A DNA stretch of 64,000 nt, taken from Ceratobasidium sp. AG-K (Eukaryota > Basidiomycota > Agaricomycetes > Cantharellales > Ceratobasidiaceae). The notes beneath the pieces were generated by a model. That model saw nothing but the letters and a program-made list of their open reading frames with translations, was not told where the DNA came from and ran no database searches. Made by a program: the position numbers and the translations under genes. This document shows positions 1 to 11,334 of this stretch, piece after piece. Position 1 is the first letter of the stretch. Each line of letters begins with the position of its first letter. Location of the stretch: the NCBI GenBank assembly GCA_037039685.1, contig JAWNGF010000007.1, forward strand, positions 434,001 through 498,000, written 5' to 3'.

Positions 1-1710
1 TATCGCGAGGTAGCCCTGTTGAAATTTTAAAGTGGCGACAGGTCTAAGCTTTTGTCGCTTGGTCTTTCAATGCTGCACTCACGTTTCAGGACTTTAGGTC
101 TCACAGCGGTTCAAATTGATTGTAGACAAATCCCCTCATATCCAATATATCCTGCTACTCAGCCAACTGGGCTATAGTGAGCCAATTAAACCACGTCGGG
201 ACCTAACCTACAACGATAAAGTCGATTTTCTCAAAAACCATCTACAGCGACTGAAAAACTGCAAGGGTATACGTCCTGACCTGATCGAATATTCTGGTGA
301 CCTCCGCTCTTCATCGGACTACGGATGGTCCAGAGGGGTATTTAGTCATCTATCGAGCCAACCTGGCGACGGCGTCCACACAGAAGATCCTGTATCTGAC
401 ATGTTTCATCTATATGGGCTTCCCTCTCCCAATCGAGCGATCTCCACGCCTAGCACATGGCAACTAAGCGATCTTGGAGTGTCTGTCATGAACTATGCTT
501 CACGCTTATCGATTGACTTGCTGGCTCTTTTTGAGAAAAATCCACCACCAGACATCGGCATTACTGTTCATCTACGCTCGCTCAGCTCTGGTACTACCCA
601 CCCATCGGCTGCAGTCCCTTCTCTGGTTTTTCGTCCATCACAAAGGTATTCAAGCTTCGATATTAGTTTTCGGATTGTTGGAGATCTTGTGATGTTGATG
701 CTTAGTATGGATAACGAATACGAGAAATCCGAGCTTGTGATTTGGGATTGGCCATCAGGGGAGAAAGTTGCTGTGAGTGATAACTGTACTGTAGCTGACG
801 GAATGGTCACTTATATTATTTTCAGCACATCCATACTCATGGATACTCATTTGCGTTCATTTCTCCTAACATCCTCCTCATACCACAATATCCAAGTCTT
901 CACCTTGAGCCTGCGAGGACTCTTGGACAATTGGACATTTTCACTCTGACTCCGGTTGCATCAAAGGACAGCGACCTAGCCGATGCGATTCAACTTGTGG
1001 CTTCACTTCAATTTCCAAACATTGGCTCAATACATGGCATAGTCGAGTTGTTTGTTTCTATCGATTGCAGTAGCTCCCCTACGATTCCGTCAAGAACTGC
1101 ACCTCACAACTCAACCAGCGTCTCGGAGACTGTATTTGACCCTCTACCCGGCGATGAAGTGATAATTATCTCTTTCTTACTCGACTGCGATGGCTCTGAG
1201 TCGTCTGGAACCGAATCAGTTCTCGGCACGATACTAATTCACCATTCGGACATGCTTGAGGTGCTACGTCCAATTTTGTCGGGGGAAAGTCCTAACCCCT
1301 CCATTATCAACTGGTCAGAATGGGCAAACAGAGCAACCTGGGCCGGGTTCTCCGACAGTGAACCGCCCAGTCTTATGTTCTTTGCAGCTGGGCACCTGAT
1401 TTCGACCATCCATTCTCGTCAGATTATCCTGTACGAGGTCCGCCCTTGGAGTAACGTGGTTGGACTGTTTCCGGATGAGTCTAATACAATTGAATCTGAA
1501 GAATCTGAAGAATCTGAAGTTGAACCTCAATTGAGCCGGTTGCCCTTGAGTGCTGGAATAAACAGGATTTTTACGACGGGTAGCAAGAGGCCTCGTAGGC
1601 CTACAGTCCTATCGACATTCGACATACCTGAGGAAGTTGTAGAACCGACGGTTGCTATGGACGAAGAGCATGGTGAGTCGGCCTCTGCCCAAGCAGGGCA
1701 CTCAGACTGA
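1..1710 (+). CDS. F-box-like host protein, 5' partial, three exons
   Basis: Probable substrate adaptor of an SCF ubiquitin ligase, from the large agaricomycete F-box family. I read exons at 1-41, 107-772 and 826-1710, with GT-AG introns at 42-106 and 773-825; the second has a GTGAGT donor and both are phase 0. Joining them removes an apparent frameshift near 949. Early in the visible part is a 'SPHIQYILLL' segment, like the 'SP-LQY-IEL' that follows the F-box in this family. The middle has 'ELVIWDWPSGEKV', typical of the beta-propeller-like body of these proteins. The C-terminus is acidic (a Glu-Ser-Glu repeat near 1493-1525) and then low complexity. The F-box itself would lie left of the window. 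A GTGAGT inside the last exon near 1671 could give an alternative 3' end. Family assignment comes from motif style only. Confidence 0.72.
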
Positions 1711-2513
1711 TTAATTATATGATTCTTAAAGTTATTCTTATCGATGTAAGTGCCTACCGCACGTCGTGAAGCCCTTGACTGACTCTTTGGATAGCAAACA
1801 AGGCTAAAATCTGGTGACCCAATGTATATTTACGCTTTGACAGAGTCCTAGCCGCTTAATAGCATAGGGTTTGCCCGTTACTTTATTAGACTGTCGCTGA
1901 TGAAGTGTGGGGGATAGAGTCTCGAAATGCTTCCCGCCTAGACTGCACAGTAATCTAAACTAAGGGACAAGTATATTTGAGCTCAATTGCCTAGGAGAGC
2001 ATCTGCTTGACGCCTCAAGTCAATAATATATATGAAGTTTTTTTGTCACAGATGGGTTGTCATCTCGCTTGACAGGGCTGGGCTCATTGGTAGACTGGTC
2101 TTACGAATCAATGAATGCGACCCTCAACCGCTGGGCTGAGGCATAGCTTTGTGACTAAATGGGATGAGGTACTATTATTATGAATTTGCATCATTGTATT
2201 TATTTTAATGTACTAGTACTAGTACAACTTGGTATCGTAACCCCACTGTGGAGTTCAAGGTATGTACTCGAGCTCATTGGTACTTGATCGAGGTATCCGG
2301 CGCTTAGGTCAGGGTACAGAGCTACGTCACAGCAGTATCATCGCTGGTCCCATTCACGACGTCAATACCTTGAGACTCGGTCGTGTATCGAGCAAAATTG
2401 CCCCCACGACTCACGATACCCAGACATATATATCTCGGCTCCTGCACTTGATACTAGCCCTTGACCATTTGCGCGTTTAGAATTTATTACGATACAAAAC
2501 TAGCCTGAGCGAG
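1711..2513. other. Intergenic, no gene recognised
   Basis: No coding region could be supported here. It should hold the 3' flank of the F-box-like gene and the promoter of the next small gene. An 18-bp perfect palindrome (TGTACTAGTACTAGTACA) lies at 2209-2226. A 72-codon open frame at 2262-2480 lacks recognisable features. Confidence 0.5.
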
Positions 2514-2572
2514 GTACGTGGCAGTGCATGCGTCGGACGGGGTTTCGGTGCGACCAATTATTGCGTCAGATA

Positions 2573-2886
2573 ATGGCAGGAGATCTTTCCGAACTTTTGT
2601 TCTTGGCTATCGGCTGGTTCGGCTGGAAGAGCGCGGCCACCACCTTTTTCATTAGCGTGGTCACTCTGTTTCTGCTGAGCGTCCGAAACGGTATGTCCAA
2701 TCAGCACCCAGTTGGGAATCACAACTGAGTCCGTGAACAGAAGTCGACGCGAAGAACTCTTATCACGCCGTGCTTGCGCGCCGACGGTCCAATCCTCAAG
2801 AGATGGAATACACCCTTGCGATCACGACTGGATTTTTCTTGTTCATGATCGTGGTTCCAGTCGTAGCGGACCTGATAGGCCTATGA
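2573..2886 (+). CDS. Small protein with two membrane segments, two coding exons
   Basis: Not recognised by family. Exons 2573-2690 and 2741-2886 join across a 50-bp GTATGT...CAG intron (phase 1) to give 87 residues. A likely 5'UTR intron (2514-2569, GTACGT...CAG) ends three bases before the ATG, which supports this start. The product has a hydrophobic segment at about residues 24-38, a basic linker containing an Arg-rich stretch (ARRRSNP), and a second hydrophobic segment at about 64-86 ending at the stop. This is the layout of a small integral membrane protein or a subunit of a membrane complex. An alternative splice (intron from about 2851 to 2899, then another with an ACTAATG branch site ending near 2986) would give a different C-terminus ending at about 3001. 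I cannot choose between them from sequence alone. Confidence 0.45.
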
Positions 2887-3639
2887 TACTGTACCGCCAG
2901 ACCCTGGTTTCGCTGTTTGGATATGTTATTGGTGAAATTTTTCTGTAATATATGATACTAATGAATGATTTGATGTTCCCAGTGCTCGAGGTCAAGCCAT
3001 GATAGGCTGATGACCAATAGATTACCCAGATCGCTTCCTTTCTTGTCTACAACTACTCAGATTCACCCTCGTTTTGTCCCACCCGCAACATTTTCTATTG
3101 ACAGTAACGTTCACGTAGGGCACAGATGTCAGCCGTATAATACCAACAGGGGGTATGGGCGAGATGCGTATTACACGAGATTAGCATCGCATACGGGACT
3201 AGAGTGAACCAGTTTTGCGTCCTTTTTGTCAGTATAGTTCTGAATCTGTCCAAAAAAGTAGCTGCGGGCTCGCTTTTGTGGTTAGACAACGGTCCTGACT
3301 GCAGCCATCTCGAATGCAATATATATCCTGAGTGTATGGTATCCGATTCCTCTGGCGAGACAACTCACTGAAGGTATGGGTGCTATCCTCTTCTCTCATC
3401 TTCAAACAGGTGGAATGGAAACTCACCAGAAGGAGGAAGGGGACGGGCTTTGTGAGATGTTAGTCATATGGTTCAAATGTGCTCAGTCCAGGGGCAAATT
3501 TACGTAAAACATTTCCCAGGAGTACGTGTCCAAATATCGCCCCGGGCATTCCTGCATAGCCTTGAAAATTAGCTGAGCAACGTCCAAGTTGGTGTGTCCG
3601 TCCTCTACCAAAAACAAGAAACCTTGTTTGGCTTGGGAG
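2887..3639. other. Unassigned; possible further exons
   Basis: There is no confident gene. An open frame without an ATG runs about 3141-3368 (+), preceded by a possible acceptor (CAACAG). It encodes a hydrophobic stretch followed by a Cys-containing tail. In another frame, two intron-like intervals (near 3264-3310 and 3374-3411) join short open pieces. These readings are mutually exclusive, and neither has a recognisable domain. Confidence 0.2.
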
Positions 3640-3911
3640 GTCTTGTAATGCCGGGGACAATCTTCTCAGCAAAAATTGAAAATGCTCCGGTGCGTTCCGG
3701 AGCCGGGGTTTTGCTCGGGAGCGCTGCGTAGGCTCCGGAGCGCACTGGGAGCGTCGCAATCACGTGCTCCTCAGCGCCCCAGGAGCCTAAGGAGCACTTC
3801 GGAGCCCTCATGCGCTGCGGAGCATTTCCGCTTTTTGATGAGTTGGTAGTCTCTGGAACGCTTGGGATAGCCCCAAAGCGCTCAGGAGACCAACTCTGCA
3901 AAAAAAAAAAA
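3640..3911. repeat. GGAGC/GCTCC-rich stretch ending in A12
   Basis: The pentamer GGAGC or its complement GCTCC occurs about eleven times between 3683 and 3832, on both strands and irregularly spaced, so this is not a simple tandem array. The stretch is GC-rich in an otherwise AT-rich surrounding. It ends in a run of about twelve A at 3900-3911. The A-run is compatible with a retroposed (SINE-like) 3' end, but no RNA polymerase III boxes or target duplication were identified. Confidence 0.35.
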
Positions 3912-4168
3912 TGGGTGAAATAACATGTAATATCATGTTATAACACCATTACTCCATAAAGATTCCCCCCACTATCATTACACCAGATTACACCACCCCA
4001 GGTGTACTGACATGACATAATATGGAATGAGACCCAAGACAAACTGCTTCCAAATGCAATATATGACCAGACTGGGATGCCAGCCCAGCCCAAATAGGGA
4101 ACTAATATAACCATATAAGGTGTGATCAACTTACATAAGCCCAACCAATTTAACTACCTAATCATAGG
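3912..4168. other. AT-rich spacer with a small hairpin
   Basis: No coding potential was seen. A perfect 7-bp inverted repeat (TAACATG, 6-nt loop, CATGTTA) lies at 3921-3940. This is the last stretch before the block of LTR elements. Confidence 0.4.
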
Positions 4169-4667
4169 TGTTGTGACCCAAGGCCCCTCCAACAGACTTG
4201 GACTCCAGTTTGCTTGTCTTGTGTCTCCTTTCTTGTGTTCTCCTTTGTGCGTGCTTCCTTTGTTGCTTGTTTCCTTTATTTGTGCACAGCCTTAGGCTGC
4301 TTCCTTTCTCTTTTTTGTCTTGCAACTTCCTTTCTTGGCAAGTCACATTCCTTTATAGGACATGACTCATAGAGCTTTCTGATTGGATAGGTTGTATGAC
4401 TTGTTTCTTGGCATGAGTATGACTCATGCCTTTTTCTGAATATATAATGAGGCAACAACAAGCATGGTATCCCCATCTTGTTTTGCCTTGTCATTTCCCC
4501 AACAAACAGTCCTTCACTGGGTTTTGCTCAGGGTTACCTTGGATCCTGAGGTCTTAGTGCTGTTCACAGTCTATAGTTTACAGTTCTTTGGGTGCCAAGT
4601 CTCTCTAAGTCTTGACTTGAGCACATACAGTTACAGTTGGCAACCATCATAGTGTTGGGTTGCAACA
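4169..4667 (+). mobile_element. Solo LTR, same family as E1
   Basis: 499 bp, beginning TGTTGTGACCC and ending GGGTTGCAACA. It is flanked by the 5-bp duplication ATAGG (4164-4168 and 4668-4672). No internal region is present, so the element was lost by LTR-LTR recombination. It contains a TATA-like AATATATAAT followed by ATCTTGTTTTGC, the same block as the E1 self-primer, and copies of TGACTCA. Confidence 0.9.
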
Positions 4668-4685
4668 ATAGGTGAACAAGCTTAT

Positions 4686-4801
4686 TGTTGTGACCCAAGG
4701 CCCCTCCCATGGACTTTGTCTTCTGGCTGCTTGTCTTGTGTCTCCTTTGTTCCACCTTCCTATGTGCATGTTTCCTTTGTGTCTGTTTCCTTTGTGCTTG
4801 C
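4686..4801 (+). repeat. E1 5' LTR, first part
   Basis: Starts TGTTGTGACCCAAGG, as in the solo LTR at 4169. It is interrupted after 4801 by E2, whose target duplication is CTTGC (4797-4801 and 13057-13061). Confidence 0.9.
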
Positions 4802-5299
4802 TGTTGTGACCCATCACTCCCTTTGTCTCTGTTTGCGGACGCATGGCTTGTACTGGCACCTTAAGTGCCCTTTCTTTTTGTTGAGCCCTCTCCCTTGTTT
4901 AGTAAGGTGTATGGATGATGTGCCACCATGAGTCATATGACTCATGCTGTTTTCTATTGGCTGGCCTGTGCAGCCCCCTTTATGACTCAGACTTTGACTC
5001 AGACTTGTGACTCATGTATTTACTATGACTCACCCATTTTCTGAGTATATATACTGGCTTGCAAGCATGGTCATCCCCAGCTTGCTTTGCCTTGTCAACT
5101 CTCCCTGCAGTGTGATCAGAGGCACTTGGCTACTTAGCCTTTAGTGCAGCCACTTGGACTTAGGAGCTAGTGACTTGTACTGACAAGACTAGTGTTTGTC
5201 TGCCTTAGTGATAGAGTCTTAGAGGACTTATCACATATTGTTCTCACATCTCAAAGGCCATTAGCGGTCGTCAACCATAGGCATTAGCAGGTTGCAACA
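4802..5299 (+). repeat. E2 5' LTR
   Basis: TGTTGTGACCC...GGTTGCAACA. The upstream half has a CCAAT-type ATTGG near 4954 and six TGA(C/G)TCA sites, then a TATA box at 5045-5054. About 30 nt downstream is AGCTTGCTTTGC (5079-5090), the probable transcript start and self-primer. The first 130 bp differ from the 3' LTR by about a dozen transitions. Confidence 0.9.
4929..5032. promoter_or_regulatory. Cluster of six TGASTCA (Gcn4/AP-1-type) sites in the E2 LTR
   Basis: Perfect TGAGTCA or TGACTCA heptamers occur at 4929, 4938, 4983, 4995, 5008 and 5026, immediately upstream of the TATA box. This is the consensus of Gcn4/AP-1 bZIP regulators. That it drives transcription of E2 is inferred. Confidence 0.6.
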
Positions 5300-5301
5300 T
5301 T

Positions 5302-5313
5302 GCAAAGCAAGCT
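5302..5313 (+). promoter_or_regulatory. E2 primer-binding site (self-priming)
   Basis: GCAAAGCAAGCT, two bases after the LTR, is the exact reverse complement of AGCTTGCTTTGC at 5079-5090 in the same LTR (12/12). This is the Tf1-type arrangement, in which the mRNA 5' end primes minus-strand DNA synthesis. Confidence 0.7.
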
Positions 5314-5348
5314 CTTAGTACATTGAGCCACAAGAAAAACATAGTCAC

Positions 5349-7572
5349 ATGACAACATGGACAATTGATCCTGAAGTGCAGTGTCCCAAAGGAGCAAGGC
5401 TCCAACCGGCACAATAGTTGAAATCCAATCAAACCCCTCAAGAGGAGCAACAGAATGGGCAGGTGACTGGACTGCACCACTTAGAAGTGCCAGCCATGTA
5501 TCAAGACCCCCTTCCACCAGCATCCCAGGAGGAATTGGCAACATCATCAAAACATCAGGAACTCAAGAAGAACCCAGAAGTTCAAACAAAGAAAGGTCCA
5601 CTTCACCAACAATTTGAGTGGTTGAAAATCCAATCAACACACCACCAGCAGCAGCACCAGTTGTCACCTTCCATGGTGAAAGTGTGATTAGTCCAAGAGC
5701 TGTGTGTGTGATCAGGATACCAGCACCACTTAGGAATGCAACTCCAGGACCATCAAACATAGGGCAAATACCCTGCCAGTACAAGGAAACAACAGAACAA
5801 TAGGGACTAGACGCCCCTTAGCATTTCCAGATTTCGGAGCACAATTCCCACCCCCTATGGCTACCCCAAGTTTCACTCCTGCATTCATGCTGCCACTAGT
5901 AGAAGTTCCTGGAACTCACAGTGCTCTGAGAAAGCCATCAACTTTTCAATCACAAGGAAGGATTGAGACAATGTCACAGGACAAAAGACTGAGACAGGAA
6001 CTTCTGGAAGAAAACGGGGAAGAAAACCCAATTCAAACCCTGGAAAGGATCTTCAATACCCTCCAGGTCCAATATCAACAGGAGAATGCAGTCCAAGCCC
6101 TTAGAATCGAAGGATTGGAAAGGTGATGGGATCTACAAACCCAATTCACAACAAACATGATGCAGCAAATTGAGCACATTGCTTCAAGAACAGAGGATGG
6201 CGTCAATACTTTCTACAAAAGGCTTAGGAATGTAGATCGCGTCCAACAGCAAGTCCTTGAGGTTGTCAAACAATCTGTTGAAAATTTCAAACAAATCAAC
6301 AATAGGATGGACAACTTTGACTGCCTGATGAACCAAACCTTACAGGGACAAACCCAGCGCATTACATGCATCAAAGAAACCCTAGGAAGGATGGCAGAAG
6401 GAATGAGAAATATGACCATTACTCTTGGAAGAATTGATGAGGAAGTCACCAATGGATTTCAAGATCAAACCACTAGGATGCAAGAAGTCCACCTAAGGAC
6501 AAGGGAAACGTTTGATCTTCTTGAGCACATCAGTGCTGATGCCCAAGCAGAATCCAAACACCAGAAGGAGGAGTCACAACAAACCTCCATTGATGTTCCA
6601 CAACAAAAGGAGCCACCTCTTCATCTTCCACCACAGGGACGACAATCACCCTCATTTGAGGTACAAGGACACTCTGGATATCAAATCAGGGATAAAGGGA
6701 GAACCTTTATCATCCAAACAAATCAAGGAGGCAATGGAGGAAACTCTGGACCACGCATCAAAATGCCAAAGGCATTTGAGGGAACCAGAGGAACAGCAGC
6801 CAAAACCTTCCTTACAAGAATGAAGGCCTATTTCCAATTGAACCCTACCCAGTATGACATGGATGAACAGCGCATTGTTGCAGTATTGATGAACATGGCA
6901 GAAGGCCCTGCTGGAAATTGGGCACAGCCAGTTCTGAATAGGTACAACAACAATCTAGACCATCCATGGTTAGACTCATGGGAAGCCTTCCAAGAAGCCT
7001 ACAACAGGCAATGGAGCAATCCCAGCAAGAAGGTTCAAGCAGAACAAGGGATTCAATGACTATGCCAAAACAAGAGTGTATCCAAATACGTCTCTGACTT
7101 CTGACTTCTTTCCCAAGAACTTGACTGGAACAACGTGGCCCTAGCAGCACAATTCAGACAAGGCCTGAATTGCTTCATCAAAGCAGAACTTGTTCACAAA
7201 GAACTCAGGGACAGAACAGGAGCTGAACAACAAGATCTTGAAGGATTGATCAACATCGCCCTACAAGCAGAAGAAATCAACAAACTGACCAATCTGGTTA
7301 GCACAAGGAAGAAGAACAAACAACAAACCCAAGTAGAGGGTACCAGGAACACAAAACTCAAGGGGGACTTGGTCCCAAAGGAAGAGAAGAAACGCCAAAG
7401 GGAAAACAACCTCTGCATCAAATGCAGGGAAGCAGGGCACAACCTTGCTGACTGCACAAAGGAATGAACCTACAAGGACAAGGGAAAGAAACCTATGAAC
7501 GGAAAAGCCGCAGAAGTAAAAACGAGACAATGGATGAAAATGGATCCACCAATTCCAAGTTGGAAAACTAGA
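5349..7572 (+). pseudogene. E2 gag, broken
   Basis: Gag would assemble the virus-like particle. Successive open pieces are 5381-5617, 5618-5803, 5857-6126, 6157-7059 and 7135-7467. The N-terminal part is Pro/Ser-rich with 'RNATPGPS', also found in E4 gag. It is followed by a long coiled-coil-like region (6160-6530), a Gly/Asn-rich linker, and a capsid core (about 6760-7280, with 'FEGTRGTAAKTFLTRM'). A CCHC knuckle 'CIKCREAGHNLADC' lies near 7414-7455. The frame changes near 5810. Stops include TGA at 6124 where E4 has 'QRWD' (Arg codon), TGA at 7057 and TGA at 7465 (Trp in E4). The start is uncertain: there are ATGs near 5349-5356, and E4 gag starts at the equivalent place. Confidence 0.8.
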
Positions 7573-7617
7573 TGGGCGTCTCTCCACTGTGTGTGAAGAT
7601 GCCCTGATATGCTCTCT

Positions 7618-8060
7618 TGTCATGAGCCAGCTCCCTCCATCGGACTCGCCCGCCTGTCTCTTCCGTTATGTTGTGTTTCTGTTTCTGTTTGCTGCGTTGC
7701 CACCTTCTTGTGGTTATCCTGTTACATTGTGTAACGCGGCTGTGCATTGTACGAGTCATGTCTGTTCATACAGCATGACTCATATGGACACTCCTGATTG
7801 GTAGACTGTTATGACTCTTGTGGCTGCGCTTTGTATGACTTGGCCACGTCTTGAATATATATAGAGGACCAACAAGCCTGGAAACCCCAGCTTGTTTTGT
7901 CTCGTCAAACATTCCCTTTGAGTGACACTTTGAACCACCCCTACCCTCAAGAGCCTACAGACGCTTAAATGTGTTGCGGTTCAAGAGGTCACTAAGGTCT
8001 TAGTGCCGTCCACTCTCCATTGCGGCTTGTCTCATGGCCACCAAGAAGAAGCTTACAACA
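7618..8060 (+). mobile_element. Solo LTR inside E2 pol
   Basis: 443 bp, TGTCATGAGCC...GCTTACAACA, flanked by TCTCT (7613-7617 and 8061-8065). It is of the E5/E6/E8 LTR type in the opposite orientation. It has a TATA box near 7857 followed by AGCTTGTTTTGT (near 7891). It interrupts E2 between the gag-pol junction and the protease. Confidence 0.9.
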
Positions 8061-11000
8061 TCTCTGGGAAATGTATACTATTGCAAGGCTACAAATGAAA
8101 CACCCATGGTATACACAACTGCAGAGGGAATCATGGAAGAAATCTCAACTCTCATTGACTCCGGCTCTTCTAGAAACTTCATCAACCTGAACTTTGCCAG
8201 GGAAAACAACATCCCTTTGACCAAGTTACAAAGCCCAAGAAGCATTGAAACCATTGATGGAAAAACACAAAAAGATCAAATCCAGTACAGGTGCAAACTG
8301 AAATTTGATTTAGAAGGAAGAACTTTCAACCAAAAATTCTATGTCATGAATACTGGCACACAACCCATGATATTGGGCATGCCATGGCTGAAGGAAACCA
8401 ACCCTGAAATATCCTGGTCTCCTTTTGCTATCAAATGGAAGACAGAAGATCCGCTTCTTGCCAAGGCAGGAATTCTGCAGGAACTACCAAAGGAACTTGA
8501 AGAATTCAAAGACGTCTTTGACAAAGAGAAATATGACAAACTCCCCAAACATAGGGAATGGGATTGTAGGATAGACTTCTATGATGACAACCGGCTTCCA
8601 AAACCAAAGAAGGCCTATCCTCTCTCACCAAGAGAAAGAGAAGCAACAAGGGGGTATATTGAGACTGAACTTTGCTCAGGATGTATCAGACCAAGCAAGT
8701 CTCCACTTGCTGCAAGTCTTTTCTTTGTCAAAAAAGGCCCTGAAGAAAGGACAAACCATTCCCGACCTACAACCAGTTGTTGACTACAGAGGAGCAAATG
8801 AGGAGACCATCCCAGACTGCTACCCTATCCCACTTCTCAAACAACTTCTGGAAATTTTCAAGAAAACTGGAGAAAATTCAAAAGAAGAACCTTTCATCAC
8901 TTTGCTTGATCTGAAGAATGGCTTTTGGAATGTCAGGATCAGAGAGGGAGACAAGTGGAAAATGGCATTTATCACCTCAGAAGGACTTTTTGACTACACC
9001 ATGATGGTCTTTGGTCTCAAGAACGCACCCTCCACCTTCCGAAGAATGATGGACCATATCTTCAGAGACATGATCAGAGTGAAGATTGTGATCTACATTG
9101 ATGACATCCTTATTATTTCTTCAGGAAGAAATCAACACACTATAGACATCAAGGAAGTCCTGAGAAAGAACACCCTCTATGGAAACCTGAAGAAGTGTAC
9201 CTTCTATGAAAAAAGGGCCAATTGGGTTGGATTTGTTGTCAATGAGGATGGCATTTCCATGAACAAACACAAGATCAAAACTATCCAGGAATGGCCCATT
9301 CCCAAAACTGTGAAACAACTACTGGTGTTCATTGGCTTCTGCAACTTCTATAGGAGATTTGTGGTGTCCTTCTCATCAGTGGTCAAACCTCTGACCCAGT
9401 CGACAAGAAAGGACAAGAAATGGAAATGGAACATGGATCACCAAGAAGCCTTCAACTCCCTGAAAGACCTCATATCAAGGGAACCGGTACTTGCACATCC
9501 AGACAAATCAAAGCACTACTTCCTTGAGATGGACACCTCAAGGGTTGCGATGGGGGCTATTCTTAGCCAATGACAAAAGGACGGATACTTACATCCGATA
9601 GGGTTCCTTTCAAAAAGCTTCAAGGAAGCAGAGCTCAATTACAACACACATGACAAGGAGCTTCTTGCCATCATAGAAGCTTTACACCACTGGCAAATTC
9701 ACCTAGAAGGAACAAAGGAACCAATAGTGATCTACACGGATCACAAAAACCTCACTTACTGGCAGCAGGCTAGCACCTTCAACAGACGACACAACAGATG
9801 GCTTCTGATGCTGGCAAGTTACAATTTTGAGATCCACTACAGACCTGGCAAAATGTCGGAGAAACCGGACATCCTTTCCAGAAGAAGTGATCACAGTGAC
9901 ATTGCCTCTGTGGAACAAGTGATGATCTCCACCAAAAACTTCAAGGGGTTCTTGGCCCTGATGAGTGACAATATCATTGCAGAGATCAGAGAGGCACTGG
10001 AAGAAGACAAAAGCCTGAAATCCCTGATCAAAAGTACCAAGGGAAAAGAAGACCTACCACCCTCTGTGAAGAAGCAGTTCAAAGACTATGATATGAGTGA
10101 AAATCTCCTCTGGTACCAAGGAAGAATTGTCATACCAGATGAAAAGAACATCAAATTGAAACTTCTCCAACTCTATCATGACTCACCCATTGCTGGCCAC
10201 CAAGGACAAGCCAGAACTCTAGAACTCATTGCAAGAAGCTACTATTGGCCAGGCATGAGAGCCCAAGTCAACAAGTACATTGACAGCTGCAAAGTGTGCC
10301 AAAGAGGCAAGGGAAGCAAAGGACACCTACCACTCAAACCCTTGCCCATTCTGGAGAAACCTTGGGAAAATATTGCATATGATTTCATAGTGAAATTACC
10401 AAAATCACAAGGGTTGGACAGTGTCCTTGTTGTGATGGGCCGCTTTTCCAGAATGGCACACTTCATCCCCTGCAACGAGTCCACAAACTCAGAAGAGCTA
10501 GCTGATATCTTTGTGAAGGAAGTATGGCATCTTCATGGTTTCCCCAAAACCACCGTTTCAGATAGAGGAACCACCTTCAAATCACACTTCTTGGAAGCAG
10601 TCTACAAGTGGCTGGGAATACAAGGAATGTTCTCCACCGCTTTCCACCCTGAAACAGACAGCCTGGTAGAAAGAACAAACCAATGGCTTGAAGGATGGAT
10701 CCACATCTTTGGAAATCACAAGCAGGATGACTGGGCAAAATGGTTACCCATTGTGGAATTCTGTCACAACATCTGGCTCTTGACTACCAACATCACCACA
10801 AGATGCCCAAGCAAGAAGCTTGACAACAGGAAAACAGGCCCCTTTGTTGTGAAAAAGCAAATCTCTTCACACACCTACCAACTTGATCTCCCCAAGTCCA
10901 TGCATATCCACAACATTTTCCATGGAAACATGCTGACCCCCTATACTGAAGATGTAGACTTCCAGCAAAATCAGCCCTGACCCCCACCAATCATGACTGA

Positions 11001-11277
11001 GGAAGGCAAAGAAGAGTATGAAGTTGAGAAGATTGTAAATTGGTATCAAGACCCTGATGGGCTGAAATACTGCATCAGATGGAAAGGATATAGTCCTCTG
11101 GAAGATACAGAAGAACTGGCAGAAAACTTTGCCAAGCTGACTCATGTGATGAGAAAGTTCCAAAGAGACTTTCCCACTGGCCCACTTCCTCTGAATTCCA
11201 CCTCCTCAGAGTACAAAAAAGGCAAAGGGAAAGGCAGCAGAAGTCATCACCCCAGCTTCCCAGCCAACTACCACTAG
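8061..11277 (+). pseudogene. E2 pol, broken
   Basis: Polyprotein for protease, RT/RNase H, integrase and chromodomain. The protease has 'LIDSGSSRNFI' near 8153. The frame changes near 8740, where a base appears to be gained beside an A-run. RT has 'YIDDILIIS' near 9097-9123 with both Asp kept. A TGA at 9571 and another at 10978 lie where related copies have Arg. The integrase HHCC module is near 10176-10305, and 'DRGTTFKS' is near 10563. About 90 codons are missing after 10770, between the integrase core and its C-terminal domain, compared with E4. The chromodomain (11020-11110) has 'RWKGYSPLEDTEE', lacking the usual third aromatic residue. Pol starts upstream in the -1 frame, before the solo LTR. 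Confidence 0.88.
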
Positions 11278-11334
11278 TTCACTGCCAAACACTTCCCCCT
11301 TTTCAAGAAAAAACTCTTTACCTCTTGAACAAAG

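Noticed and set aside
929..950. Frameshift in the F-box-like gene
   Set aside because: Explained by a normal 53-bp intron at 773-825 with GTGAGT donor and TTTTCAG acceptor.
2262..2480. 72-codon ORF upstream of the small membrane gene
   Set aside because: No domain and no splice support. It overlaps the presumed promoter/5' leader.
4169..4801. Tandem LTR pair forming one element (4169-4667 with 4686 onward)
   Set aside because: The first LTR has its own ATAGG duplication, and only 18 bp separate them, so it is an independent solo LTR.
4900..5040. CRISPR-like array from repeated TGACTCA units
   Set aside because: Units are 7 bp with irregular spacing and both orientations. This is a eukaryotic LTR promoter context.
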